A model generated the notes under the pieces. That model was not told the DNA's origin. It saw only the letters and a program-made list of their open reading frames with translations, and ran no database searches. Positions 1 through 7,004 of a stretch of DNA of 13,872 bases are shown here, piece by piece; within the stretch, counting starts at the first letter, position 1, and each line of letters begins with the position of its first letter. The DNA comes from Dehalococcoidia bacterium (GTDB lineage Bacteria; Chloroflexota; Dehalococcoidia; GIF9; AB-539-J10): contig JAUWFX010000027.1 in the NCBI GenBank assembly GCA_030606765.1, positions 1 through 13,872 on the forward strand, in the 5' to 3' direction. The position numbers were made by a program, and so were the translations under genes.

Positions 1-1074
1 AGAGGCATCTATAGGATTTCTGACCCAATCCCAGAGTTCGGGGACTTTCTCTTTAAGCTTCTTTCTAAACTCCGCAGATAATTCTGGTAACTCAAAGCCT
101 TCTTCTTCCCAGACATCGGCCGAGACCATACTCTTTCCACCCCCACCCCCAGCAACGATTACCCTCCTGCCGATGATAGGCGGCAAAAAGGTAAATGCGA
201 CAACCTGGTCTATTAGCTCTTGAAAATTACTGACCATAATGGCCCCACATTGTTTTAGCGCTGCTTTCCACACATTGATAGAGCCAGTTAGCGATGCAGT
301 ATGAGAGAGCGCTAATTTTGCCCCTGTTCTACCCCTTCCCCCCTTGAGAATTACGACTGGCTTCTTTTTCGTAGCCAGTGCCAATGCCTCAACAAATTTC
401 CCGCCATCTTTAACTCCCTCAATATAGGAAGCAATTACCTTTGTTTCACTATCAGCGATAAAATAGTTTAATAACTCAGTCTCGTCAATGTCTGAGGCAT
501 TACCATAGCTTATGATTTTACTGAACCGGACTCCTCTTAAAGCAGCGTAGCGGACAAATTCCCCGGCTCCCCCACCACTTTGAAAAAACCCTCCCACCGG
601 TCCACTTTCTCTGGGCAGCTCGTGATTAAAAGACAACCCTAATTTTGGATAATAGATTCCCATACAATTTGGCCCGAGAATTCTAATGCCCAGCTTTCTC
701 GCTTTTTCCAGGATTTCAAATTGAAGCTTTGTCTCTTTATCTCTTCCCGTCTCTTTCAGCCTGGCTGTAAATAGGTGGACAAGCTTGACATTTTTCTTGC
801 CACAATCCTCAAGCAAAGACAACACACCTCCGGCAGGTATGCAGGAGATTACATAGTCCAGGTTAGACTCCGGGATTTCTATTAGCCTTGGATAGACTTT
901 AAGCCCAAGAACCTCAGTTAATTTTGGGTTCACCAGATAGAGTTTGCCCTGGAAGCCATGGTCTATAAGAAAACGCGTGAATTGGTATCCCCCGGAAAAA
1001 GGGTTTAAAGAAGCCCCTACAATAGCAACACTGCTGGGAGAAAAAAGGCGGCCTAGAGAAAATTCTTCAGGCAT
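1..1074 (-). CDS. ADP/NDP-forming acyl-CoA synthetase, alpha-type N-terminal part (3' end cut by window)
   Basis: My own translation of this minus-strand frame gives 358 residues, open to the window edge, so the C-terminus is missing. The protein begins MPEEFSLGRL. Seen: an N-terminal CoA-binding Rossmann domain (SSVAIVGAS near residues 14-22), GPNCMG (134-139), a Gln-Ser-Gly-Gly loop (165-168), and SHTASLTG (257-264), where His258 matches the phosphorylated histidine of the ADP-forming acetyl-CoA synthetase alpha subunit. A glycine-rich AGGGGGK stretch (308-314) and NPIDAS at the edge belong to the third alpha domain. Family knowledge: these enzymes interconvert acyl-CoA plus ADP and phosphate with acid, CoA and ATP in the cytoplasm, usually for energy conservation in anaerobes. 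The start lies 5 bases after the yajC stop, so the two are probably co-transcribed. Whether an ATP-grasp beta part is fused further on cannot be seen. Substrate unknown. Confidence 0.93.
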   Translation of the reverse strand, partial: MPEEFSLGRLFSPSSVAIVGASLNPFSGGYQFTRFLIDHGFQGKLYLVNPKLTEVLGLKVYPRLIEIPESNLDYVISCIPAGGVLSLLEDCGKKNVKLVHLFTARLKETGRDKETKLQFEILEKARKLGIRILGPNCMGIYYPKLGLSFNHELPRESGPVGGFFQSGGGAGEFVRYAALRGVRFSKIISYGNASDIDETELLNYFIADSETKVIASYIEGVKDGGKFVEALALATKKKPVVILKGGRGRTGAKLALSHTASLTGSINVWKAALKQCGAIMVSNFQELIDQVVAFTFLPPIIGRRVIVAGGGGGKSMVSADVWEEEGFELPELSAEFRKKLKEKVPELWDWVRNPIDAS

Positions 1075-1079
1075 ACACG

Positions 1080-1373
1080 TCAGAATATTTCCTTAACACT
1101 TTCCTCAACTTCTTGTTTGCCAAGTATACTGTTTCTAGCAACCTTCATTGTTGCTCCTGACTCTATTTTCAGAATTGCAGTTTCTTCACCAATACTTTCA
1201 ATTTGCCCATAAATCCCGCCAGCTATAATTACCCTGTCTCCCGCTCTCATTTCCTTCGTCATTTCCTCGTGTTCTTTTTGTTGCTTTTGCCGCGGCCTGA
1301 TCATCAAGAAATACATAACGGCAAAAATTGCTACCAAAAAGATAACCATTCCCCATGTTCCTAGACTTTCCAT
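1080..1373 (-). CDS. yajC: Preprotein translocase accessory subunit YajC
   Basis: A 97-residue protein of normal YajC length. One hydrophobic segment (about residues 7-25) leads into the family hallmark MIRPRQKQQKE (24-34), followed by a small soluble beta domain with GDRVIIAGGIYGQI (45-58). Family knowledge: YajC is a single-span inner-membrane protein that associates with SecDF next to SecYEG during protein export. The start is well supported: AGGAGG ends 4 bases before the ATG. It sits 17-18 bases after miaB and 5 bases before the acyl-CoA synthetase, so the three probably share a transcript. The neighbourhood is unusual, because yajC is most often beside tgt or secD/secF, none of which is in this window. 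Confidence 0.94.
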   Translation of the reverse strand: MESLGTWGMVIFLVAIFAVMYFLMIRPRQKQQKEHEEMTKEMRAGDRVIIAGGIYGQIESIGEETAILKIESGATMKVARNSILGKQEVEESVKEIF

Positions 1374-1391
1374 ATACCCTCCTTTAATTGA

Positions 1392-2705
1392 TTATTTTTT
1401 AACTTCGCCTCCCAGCGACCAGGGACTTGTTTTCCCAATCTGCACTCTCGCTAATTGACCCAGCCAGCCACCGGCATCTTCAAAGAATACCAGCTTATTA
1501 CTCCGGGTGCGCCCAAACCATTTCCCTCCCTTCCTGCCTTCTACCAGCACCTCCACTTCCCTGCCCTGAAGTTGCGAGTTAATTTCACTAGCTATAGCTG
1601 TTTGAAGCTCTTCAATCTTATTGAGCCTTTCCTTCTTAACTTCCGCAGGAATGTTATCTTGACATTCCCGCCAGGCAATTGTGCCCGGACGAGGAGAATA
1701 AGCTGCCACATGAATGACATCAAACCTCATCTCCTGAACCAGAGACAGGCTGTGCTCAAATTGTTCCTCTGTCTCTCCAGGAAAGCCCACGATTATATCC
1801 GTGCTCAGGGATATTTGAGGGACCTTACGGCGAATGAAATTAACAAGTTCTCTATATCGTTCCACGGTATACTCTCGCCTCATAGCCTTTAGTATATCAT
1901 TATCCCCTGATTGAACCGGCAGCTCCAGATGCTCACAAACTTTGTTTAGAGAAGCTATAGCCTCAATGAGCTTCAGGCTTATATCCTTAGGATGATTGGT
2001 CAGGAAGCGAATCCTGGCAAGGTCATCTATGCTGCTTAATTCGCCCAGCAAATCAGCAAGGTCGGTATGCTCGGGCAAATCGTGCCCGTAGGAATCAACA
2101 TTCTGCCCCAGTAAAGTTATCTCTTTTATGCCTCGTCTTGCTAGTTCCTCCACTTCATAGACTATTTCCTCCACAGGTCGGCTCACCTCCCTTCCTCTCC
2201 TGTAGGGGACAATGCAATATGAGCAAAAATTATCACAGCCCTGGATGATGGGAATAAGAGCGCATGGCGAGGGAGCCATCTCAGTGTCATTGCTATGAGC
2301 CGAAGCCCTGGGTGTAGCTAAGGGGTAGCGAAGCAATCTCTGCTCAACAGGCATACCTTGCTTGTGCCCCCAGTCAATTAGCTCAGGGTAATCACCAGGC
2401 TTAAATAGTAAATCAACGTGAGGAAACCGTCTCTTCAATTCCTGGGAGTCGGAGTTGACCAAACATCCGGTAACAAGTATCTGGAGATTGGGATGTTCAT
2501 TTTTCAGTCCTTTCAATAAACCCAGCGTGCCTAAGACCTTATTCTCAGCGCTTTGTCTCACCACGCATGTATTGAGAACCACTAAATCGGCGCTAGAAAA
2601 AGAAGTCGCTGCCTGATAGCCAGCAGAATCTAAATATCCAGCTATTTGCTGGGATTCTGCCTTATTCATCTGGCAGCCAATAGTCCAAATAAAATAGCGT
2701 GACAT
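1392..2705 (-). CDS. miaB: tRNA-2-methylthio-N6-dimethylallyladenosine synthase MiaB
   Basis: 437 residues, the usual methylthiotransferase length. The N-terminal UPF0004 domain holds the three cluster cysteines C11 (IGCQMN), C47 (NTCVV) and C81 (TGCL). The radical-SAM core has the Cx3Cx2C motif C157, C161, C164 in GCDNFCSYCIVPYRRGRE. A C-terminal TRAM domain (about 370-435) ends near SLGGEVKK. Family knowledge: MiaB adds a methylthio group to i6A37 in tRNAs reading UNN codons, using two [4Fe-4S] clusters and S-adenosylmethionine. The short N-terminal motif CQMNKAES and the SYCIVPYRRGRE signature favour MiaB over MtaB or RimO, although the subfamily is assigned by eye. A GGGAAGG tract lies about 10 bases before the ATG as a modest ribosome binding site. 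Downstream are yajC and the acyl-CoA synthetase; upstream is the SDR gene, 72 bases away. Confidence 0.94.
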   Translation of the reverse strand: MSRYFIWTIGCQMNKAESQQIAGYLDSAGYQAATSFSSADLVVLNTCVVRQSAENKVLGTLGLLKGLKNEHPNLQILVTGCLVNSDSQELKRRFPHVDLLFKPGDYPELIDWGHKQGMPVEQRLLRYPLATPRASAHSNDTEMAPSPCALIPIIQGCDNFCSYCIVPYRRGREVSRPVEEIVYEVEELARRGIKEITLLGQNVDSYGHDLPEHTDLADLLGELSSIDDLARIRFLTNHPKDISLKLIEAIASLNKVCEHLELPVQSGDNDILKAMRREYTVERYRELVNFIRRKVPQISLSTDIIVGFPGETEEQFEHSLSLVQEMRFDVIHVAAYSPRPGTIAWRECQDNIPAEVKKERLNKIEELQTAIASEINSQLQGREVEVLVEGRKGGKWFGRTRSNKLVFFEDAGGWLGQLARVQIGKTSPWSLGGEVKK

Positions 2706-2744
2706 GATGCTATTGCCTTCCCTTCAGCGTATATCTAGTTGATG

Positions 2745-2750
2745 ATTATA
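2745..2750 (-). promoter_or_regulatory. Candidate -10 element upstream of miaB
   Basis: On the minus strand this reads TATAAT, a perfect -10 hexamer, 39 bases before the miaB ATG. No good -35 hexamer lies 16-18 bases upstream. It sits inside a perfect small dyad (GATGAT-3-ATCATC, 2741-2755), with a second dyad (GTCGATTCGAC, 2761-2771) just upstream. It may drive miaB-yajC-synthetase separately from the SDR. Confidence 0.35.
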
Positions 2751-2777
2751 TCATCCAGAGGTCGATTCGACACGTGC

Positions 2778-3578
2778 TCAGTGGATCATGTTTGGGTGAA
2801 TTAAGTGAAAACCACAACTGACAACGAGGTTGTGTCCAGTCATAGCGCTGGAATCATCTGAAGCCAGAAACACAACACAAGTCGCTATTTCAGATGGTTC
2901 GGCTATTCTCTTCAGGGCATTATTGTCTGTGATCTTACTCATCATTTCTTCGTAGGAGATACCGGCATCGGCAGCCGAAACCCTCACCCAGTCCTCAAAT
3001 TCTTGAGTCCGAGTAGCGCCAGGACTGATGCAGTTAACACGAATACCGAATCTACCGACTTCGATAGCCAGCGTTTCCGTAAAGCCAATTACGCCCCATT
3101 TGCTAGCGACATACGGGCTTTCTTTGGGAACTCCAGATATTCCCGCCACGCTGCTAATATTGATAATATTACCACTTTTACGGGGAATCATATATTTAAG
3201 TGCCTCTCGAGAGCAAAACATAATCCCGGTTAGATTTATCGCCAAACTATCATGCCACTCCTTTAGATTCATATCGACTACATCAGCGTTATTAAAGGTA
3301 CCCCTGGCAGCATTATTTACCAATATATCAATCTGTCCAAAGTCTTTGATAGTCTGAGCTACCATCCGCTTTACCTGCTCATGGTCAGAAATATCGGTTT
3401 GTATCGCCCTTGCCTTAGCGCCTCTAGATTCGATGTCTTTAGCTGCCTGTTCCAATCTGGAGAGGTTACGAGCGGCTATGACCACGGCCGCTCCTTCGTT
3501 AGCCAAGGCTAGGCTAATGGCCTTCCCTATGCCAGTCCCCCCACCAGTAATAATAGCTACTTTATCTTTTAGTTTCAT
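2778..3578 (-). CDS. SDR family NAD(P)-dependent oxidoreductase
   Basis: A classical short-chain dehydrogenase/reductase of 266 residues from the chosen start MKLKDK. Seen (this numbering): cofactor motif TGGGTGIG (11-18), an arginine (R37) just after beta-2 that favours NADP(H), an NNAA motif (88-91, in place of the usual NNAG), Asn115, catalytic Ser143, Tyr156 and Lys160 (YVASK), and the SPGATRT loop (185-191). Family knowledge: such enzymes reversibly oxidise hydroxyl or reduce keto groups in the cytoplasm. The longest frame starts 9 bases upstream (3587), but GAGGAGG would then abut the ATG; from 3578 the spacing is 9 bases, so I prefer the internal start. It follows the cupin gene by 35 bases. 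The C-terminal HLIHPNMIH tail is slightly longer and more histidine-rich than is usual after the last strand. Substrate not predictable. Confidence 0.93.
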   Translation of the reverse strand: MKLKDKVAIITGGGTGIGKAISLALANEGAAVVIAARNLSRLEQAAKDIESRGAKARAIQTDISDHEQVKRMVAQTIKDFGQIDILVNNAARGTFNNADVVDMNLKEWHDSLAINLTGIMFCSREALKYMIPRKSGNIINISSVAGISGVPKESPYVASKWGVIGFTETLAIEVGRFGIRVNCISPGATRTQEFEDWVRVSAADAGISYEEMMSKITDNNALKRIAEPSEIATCVVFLASDDSSAMTGHNLVVSCGFHLIHPNMIH

Positions 3579-3587
3579 AGGTCCCAT

Positions 3588-3594
3588 CCTCCTC
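3588..3594 (-). promoter_or_regulatory. Ribosome binding site deciding the SDR start
   Basis: The minus strand reads GAGGAGG here. It touches the upstream ATG at 3587 but lies 9 bases from the ATG at 3578, which favours the shorter protein. Confidence 0.6.
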
Positions 3595-3613
3595 AGTTGT
3601 TTTCAATTTCAGT

Positions 3614-4045
3614 CTACTTGTACCTGCCCCCAGGCCCGGTGGTGAAGTGGAATATAGGTCTATCTGCTCTCCTGATAATCAATGGGCAGTGCTTCATTCC
3701 TTTTGGGACAAAGACCAGACAGCTTTTGGTGAGTATATGCTTTTCGTCCTCCAACCATAATTCGACTTCTCCACACAAGTCCTGCGGATCTTCCCGATTA
3801 GTTCCCAGAAATGCTATGACTTCTTCAAAAGCGTGTGTATGAGCTTCAACTATGGGCTGTTCGGACCCTTTCCAGTACCAGACACATTCTACATAGAAGG
3901 CCCCTTTTATGACCTCGTCATCCAAATATAGCAAACGAGTGTGGTTACCAGCGGCTATCTCGGCAGCATCGCTCCTGTACGAGGTGAGCTTCAGGTCTGC
4001 TTTTGCCTCCGTGATGATGTATTTTCCGTATTTCGCTTCCGCCAT
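3614..4045 (-). CDS. Small cupin-domain protein, function unknown
   Basis: 143 residues from the chosen start MAEAKYGKYI. Both cupin motifs are visible: motif 1 has His69-x-His71 followed by Glu74/Glu75 and Gly81 (EAHTHAFEEVIAFLG), and motif 2 is PKGMKH with His119. This is the full His-His-Glu-His metal set, so a mononuclear metal site is likely. Between the motifs is an acidic EDPQDLCGEVELWLEDE stretch, and the end reads RPIFHFTTGPG. I recognise the fold but not a function; it could be an isomerase, a dioxygenase-like enzyme or a ligand-binding protein. An alternative ATG at 4102 would add 19 residues. The internal start has GAAGGGGG about 10 bases upstream and a more family-like N-terminus. 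It stands between the MBL hydrolase (259 bases upstream) and the SDR (35 bases downstream). Confidence 0.85.
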   Translation of the reverse strand: MAEAKYGKYIITEAKADLKLTSYRSDAAEIAAGNHTRLLYLDDEVIKGAFYVECVWYWKGSEQPIVEAHTHAFEEVIAFLGTNREDPQDLCGEVELWLEDEKHILTKSCLVFVPKGMKHCPLIIRRADRPIFHFTTGPGGRYK

Positions 4046-4304
4046 TTTATGTAATCCCCCTTCACAGTTTTCCACGTACGATAGAGATATTGGTACGCGC
4101 ATTCCTAGCCACGGTATTTGTCGACTTTACTGAGGCAGCTGACATCGCCTTTGTTCGCTGTTCTCCTACCTCGGCGTCCGTTCATTCCCGCTCAGTTACA
4201 GCTGGGTCTCTTCTTGGAATATTGGGCAGGCTAATGTGCCGTTTTCGGTATCATTCAGAAGCCATCTCGAAAAGCGCCTGGCAACTTTGCTCAATAACCA
4301 TACC
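4046..4304. other. 259-base gap between MBL gene and cupin gene, no convincing gene
   Basis: This is by far the longest gap inside the left-hand enzyme cassette. The minus strand offers only tiny frames, for example 27 codons from the ATG at 4145 to a TGA at 4062, just before the cupin ribosome binding site. No recognisable protein, tRNA shape or terminator was found. If the cupin starts at 4102 the gap shrinks to 202 bases. It may hold a separate promoter for cupin-SDR or be the scar of a lost gene. Confidence 0.4.
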
Positions 4305-5153
4305 CTAATATTCCCGCCAATTCCAGCTCATTCCCCCCTTGAACACATTTGCGTTCATTTCATTACTGATGAAGAGATTGGCTTCCGGGAAGCGTTTAAC
4401 CATGGCGTAATAGAAACTGGCTACGTCCTTTGTTCTTGCCAGTTCCTCTTCAGTAGCGACAAGATAGTCCTTGGTGAAATCGAATGAACTGGAGTCGAAG
4501 GGCATTCCCGGTTTCTGATGGCCAGGAATTATTACCCCAGCATCCAGTTTCTCCAGGCGCTCAATATCCCGTATCCATTGTTGTCGTTCCTCGGCAGTAA
4601 GCTCGCACGTAAAAGGATGTGCTTGGTTGAAAAGAATATCACTGCCGACCAGCGTCCGTATCGAAGGAATCCAGACTACTGTGTTATATCTCATGTCCCC
4701 CATCACTTCGGGGATAATCTCGATACGTTCCCCTTCCAGTTCGAAGTAGTTCTCGGTGAGAGACTCAATTTTGGCTGTCTTTCTGGGTACGTTTATAACC
4801 CCTATCACTTTTTCCCAGTGCTCTATTTTGCCAAAAAACTGCTTGTTGATGACACGGGCCACTGAAGGGAGCGCCACAGCCCTGGCTTCCGGGAAAGCCT
4901 CTGCGATGGTGCCGAGCCCAAAGTAATGGTCGGGATGCGCATGGGTAATGTAAATCGTTTTGAGATATTTGCCTGTTTCCAATATTTCTGCGATTACTCG
5001 GTGGGCATTTGACAACGTCCACTGGGCATCGATGAGAACGGCATCAGTTCTACCCGTCACGATTACGGAGGCAACTTCGAAACCACTTTCGTCGCTGAAG
5101 AAGACTTTTGTTGCCAATGAGTCTCGCCCGTGCGTATTAAGCCTAACCTCCAT
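4305..5153 (-). CDS. MBL-fold metallo-hydrolase with altered metal site
   Basis: 282 residues with the metallo-beta-lactamase fold. Seen: the signature THAHPDH (70-76, ligands His71, His73, Asp75, His76), the downstream bridging aspartate Asp172 (GSDILFN), and the last ligand His212 (IPGHQKPG). Where relatives carry a Gly-His before the T-V-V-W-I-P strand, this protein has Gly152-Asp153 (MGDMRYNT). The third zinc histidine therefore seems to be aspartate, or the region binds differently. Family knowledge: members hydrolyse thioesters, lactones, phosphodiesters and other esters. The C-terminal 60 residues are mostly helical and aromatic (SWNWREY end). The start has an excellent GGAAGGAG 7-8 bases upstream. 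It follows the nitroreductase by 60 bases, so it is probably in the same transcript. The substrate is unknown; a thioester or lactone hydrolase is a reasonable guess. Confidence 0.9.
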   Translation of the reverse strand: MEVRLNTHGRDSLATKVFFSDESGFEVASVIVTGRTDAVLIDAQWTLSNAHRVIAEILETGKYLKTIYITHAHPDHYFGLGTIAEAFPEARAVALPSVARVINKQFFGKIEHWEKVIGVINVPRKTAKIESLTENYFELEGERIEIIPEVMGDMRYNTVVWIPSIRTLVGSDILFNQAHPFTCELTAEERQQWIRDIERLEKLDAGVIIPGHQKPGMPFDSSSFDFTKDYLVATEEELARTKDVASFYYAMVKRFPEANLFISNEMNANVFKGGMSWNWREY

Positions 5154-5213
5154 AAGCTATCTCCTTCCTGACAAAGCTTTCTTCACTTCAAGAACAGCGA
5201 TTGAGGGCGTCAG

Positions 5214-5783
5214 CTAACCGATGATTATTTCATCGAGGGGGCGCTTGGGTACATGGTGTACCTCTTTGCTATCGCGCCAGTACTTGGTATCTCCATCAGG
5301 GCCCACCATTTCCATCACTACCTTTTCTTTGGGCCTACCCAGAGCCAAAACAAGCAATATCTCGTATCGTGGGGGTATCCTCAAAGCTTTGCGAAGTCCT
5401 TCCTTTCGTATATTGGCAATCATACAGCCACCCAGACCTTTCTCAGTCGCCCCCAGCAGGATACTCTGCGCCGCTATTCCGGCGTCGTAGTCCCAAAACC
5501 GGCTTATCTCTGTGTCCCCGAGAATAACAATGTACGCCGACGGTCGTTCCCCTTCACAAGGTCCAGGCCAGGTCTTGAGAAAAGTAGCCCAGACCAGTTT
5601 TGGAAATATCAGCGAGTTCCTCTGTCGGTCACAAGAGAGGATATATTTAAGCGGCTGTGTGTTCATTGCCGATGCCGAGAGCCGGGCAAGGTCAACAAGT
5701 TCTCTCAAAGTTTCAAGTTTTATGTCAACTTCTTGATAAAACCGTCGATAGCTTCTGTTCTTTAATATTAAATCTCGTATCAT
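5214..5783 (-). CDS. Nitroreductase-family FMN oxidoreductase
   Basis: 189 residues. The N-terminal RSYRRF (10-15) and SASAMNTQPLKY (36-47) are the FMN phosphate and ring-binding signatures of the nitroreductase family. A mid-protein WPGPCEGERPSAYIVIL segment (72-88) and the buried helix DAGIAAQSILLGATEKGLGG (100-119) are typical of the small single-domain group in anaerobes. The end has ALGRPKE (147-153) and a His-His-Val-Pro-Lys-Arg tail. Family knowledge: these are homodimeric FMN enzymes that reduce quinones, nitro groups or enones, or act in dehalogenation and ring oxidation; the natural substrate is usually unknown. AAAGGAG lies about 8 bases before the ATG. It is 43 bases downstream of the alcohol dehydrogenase and 60 bases upstream of the MBL gene, consistent with one operon. 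Confidence 0.93.
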   Translation of the reverse strand: MIRDLILKNRSYRRFYQEVDIKLETLRELVDLARLSASAMNTQPLKYILSCDRQRNSLIFPKLVWATFLKTWPGPCEGERPSAYIVILGDTEISRFWDYDAGIAAQSILLGATEKGLGGCMIANIRKEGLRKALRIPPRYEILLVLALGRPKEKVVMEMVGPDGDTKYWRDSKEVHHVPKRPLDEIIIG

Positions 5784-5826
5784 CCTGAGCTCTCCTTTCT
5801 TGTCACTGCTAGGCCTTTGCCTCTTG

Positions 5827-6846
5827 TCATTCGGTTATTTTCAAGACTCCTGCCCCATGCATTTTCCCTTCCTTGAGCAGAATTAAGGCTTCGTTTGCCT
5901 CTTCCAACTTAAATTCCTGGGTTTCAGGGACAATGGGAATTTCAGCAGCCAAGGGAAGAAATTCATGAGCATCCCTTCTGGTGACATTAGCCACGCTTTT
6001 CACCTCCTTCTCATACCAGAGATGCTCGGTGTAGTCTAATTCCGGAATAGGCGTCGTCTTGCGAATGGCATTTATAACCACCCTTCCCCCTTTTTGTAAA
6101 TTCCTTAAAGCCTCGCGCACCGGCTCTCCCACTGGAGTAAAGTCGATGGCGCAGTTGAGCTTTTCGGGGGGTGTATCGCTCGTCGCCCCAATCCAGTCCG
6201 CCCCCAATTTCCTGGCTAAATCCTGATGCTCTTTCTGGTTGGGTCGTGTAAAGACGAAAACCTTACCATCGGGATATTTATATTTGGCAACCTGGATAAC
6301 AATATGGGCGGAGGCTCCAAAGCCATAAAGCCCAAGTACTCTGCCATCTTCCATCCCTGACAGTCTTAAGGCGCGGTAGCCAATCACCCCGGCACATAAA
6401 AGGGGGGCAGCCTTCAAATCGGTAAACCTTTCCGGAATTGGATAGGCAAAGTCCTCTGATACTACGGTATATTGAGCATAGCCGCCGTGGACGTCCTTCC
6501 CCGTCCATTTTGCCGTGTCACAGAGGTTTTCCTCGCCTTTGAGACAAAAGGAACAACGCCCGCACGCCCAATTAATCCAGGCAATTCCCACTCTATCGTC
6601 TTTTTTGAATTTACTTGCTCCCGGCCCCAGGCTTTCCACCCTGCCAATAACTTCATGACCCAAAACCATGGGAAATCTGGAAGGAGCAACTCGGCCTTCA
6701 ATTTCGTCAAGTTCGGTGTGACAGACTCCACAGGCAGAAACCCTGACCTGAATTTGACCACGCCCGGAAACAGGTTCAGGCAAATCCATCAGCTTCAGAG
6801 GTTTTTCTTCGACTGAGGAGAGCTTCTCAAGCACCATGGCTTTCAT
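5827..6846 (-). CDS. Zinc-dependent alcohol dehydrogenase (MDR superfamily)
   Basis: 339 residues, normal length for this family. Catalytic zinc ligands are visible at Cys42 (CGVCHTEL), His64 (GHE) and Cys151 (LLCAG); Glu65 follows the histidine. The structural zinc site is complete: Cys95, Cys98, Cys101, Cys109 (CGRCSFCLKGEENLC). The Rossmann loop is GFGASA (175-180) in place of the more common GxGxxG. Family knowledge: NAD(P)-linked oxidation of alcohols or reduction of aldehydes and ketones in the cytoplasm; the CHTELDEIEG and FTRP features recall the CAD-like propanol-preferring group. It appears to be the first gene of the cassette running down to the SDR, 158 bases after nnr. A weak AAAGGT ribosome binding site lies 7 bases before the ATG. 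Exact substrate unknown. Confidence 0.93.
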   Translation of the reverse strand: MKAMVLEKLSSVEEKPLKLMDLPEPVSGRGQIQVRVSACGVCHTELDEIEGRVAPSRFPMVLGHEVIGRVESLGPGASKFKKDDRVGIAWINWACGRCSFCLKGEENLCDTAKWTGKDVHGGYAQYTVVSEDFAYPIPERFTDLKAAPLLCAGVIGYRALRLSGMEDGRVLGLYGFGASAHIVIQVAKYKYPDGKVFVFTRPNQKEHQDLARKLGADWIGATSDTPPEKLNCAIDFTPVGEPVREALRNLQKGGRVVINAIRKTTPIPELDYTEHLWYEKEVKSVANVTRRDAHEFLPLAAEIPIVPETQEFKLEEANEALILLKEGKMHGAGVLKITE

Positions 6847-6973
6847 TTTTCTACCTTTCTTCTACTTAGGCAGCAAAACATCAAGCTGCTTTTATGTCAC
6901 ACCTCTCTGCTTCATAACTCCCCTTCTCCCTTTTAATCTTAAGAGGGGGAATTTTAGAAAACCTTCCTGTCAC

Positions 6974-6992
6974 CCTATAGTGCACACTAAGG
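6974..6992 (-). terminator. Weak hairpin after nnr
   Basis: Just downstream of the nnr stop, the minus strand can fold CCTTAGT / ACTATAGG around a GTGC loop with one bulged base. Only a short T-run (TTTTC) follows, after about 12 bases, so it is a poor intrinsic terminator but could mark the end of the nnr transcript. Confidence 0.22.
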
Positions 6993-7004
6993 CCACGATA
7001 TCTC

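Noticed and set aside
1455..1892. 145-codon plus-strand open frame
   Set aside because: It lies wholly opposite miaB, whose cysteine motifs and TRAM domain are clear; the frame's protein shows no recognisable domain.
4062..4145. 27-codon minus-strand frame before the cupin gene
   Set aside because: It is too short, with no good ribosome binding site, no recognisable motif, and overlap with the alternative cupin N-terminus.
4090..4308. 72-codon plus-strand frame in the MBL-cupin gap
   Set aside because: It overlaps both flanking minus-strand gene ends and lacks a ribosome binding site and any recognisable protein pattern.
5253..5765. 170-codon plus-strand open frame
   Set aside because: It is antisense to the nitroreductase gene, which has a good ribosome binding site and family motifs; the antisense product is low in family-like features.
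6971..6985. CACTATAGGG on the minus strand, resembling the end of a phage T7 promoter
   Set aside because: The upstream part of the T7 consensus is absent and no phage gene is nearby; it is a chance match.
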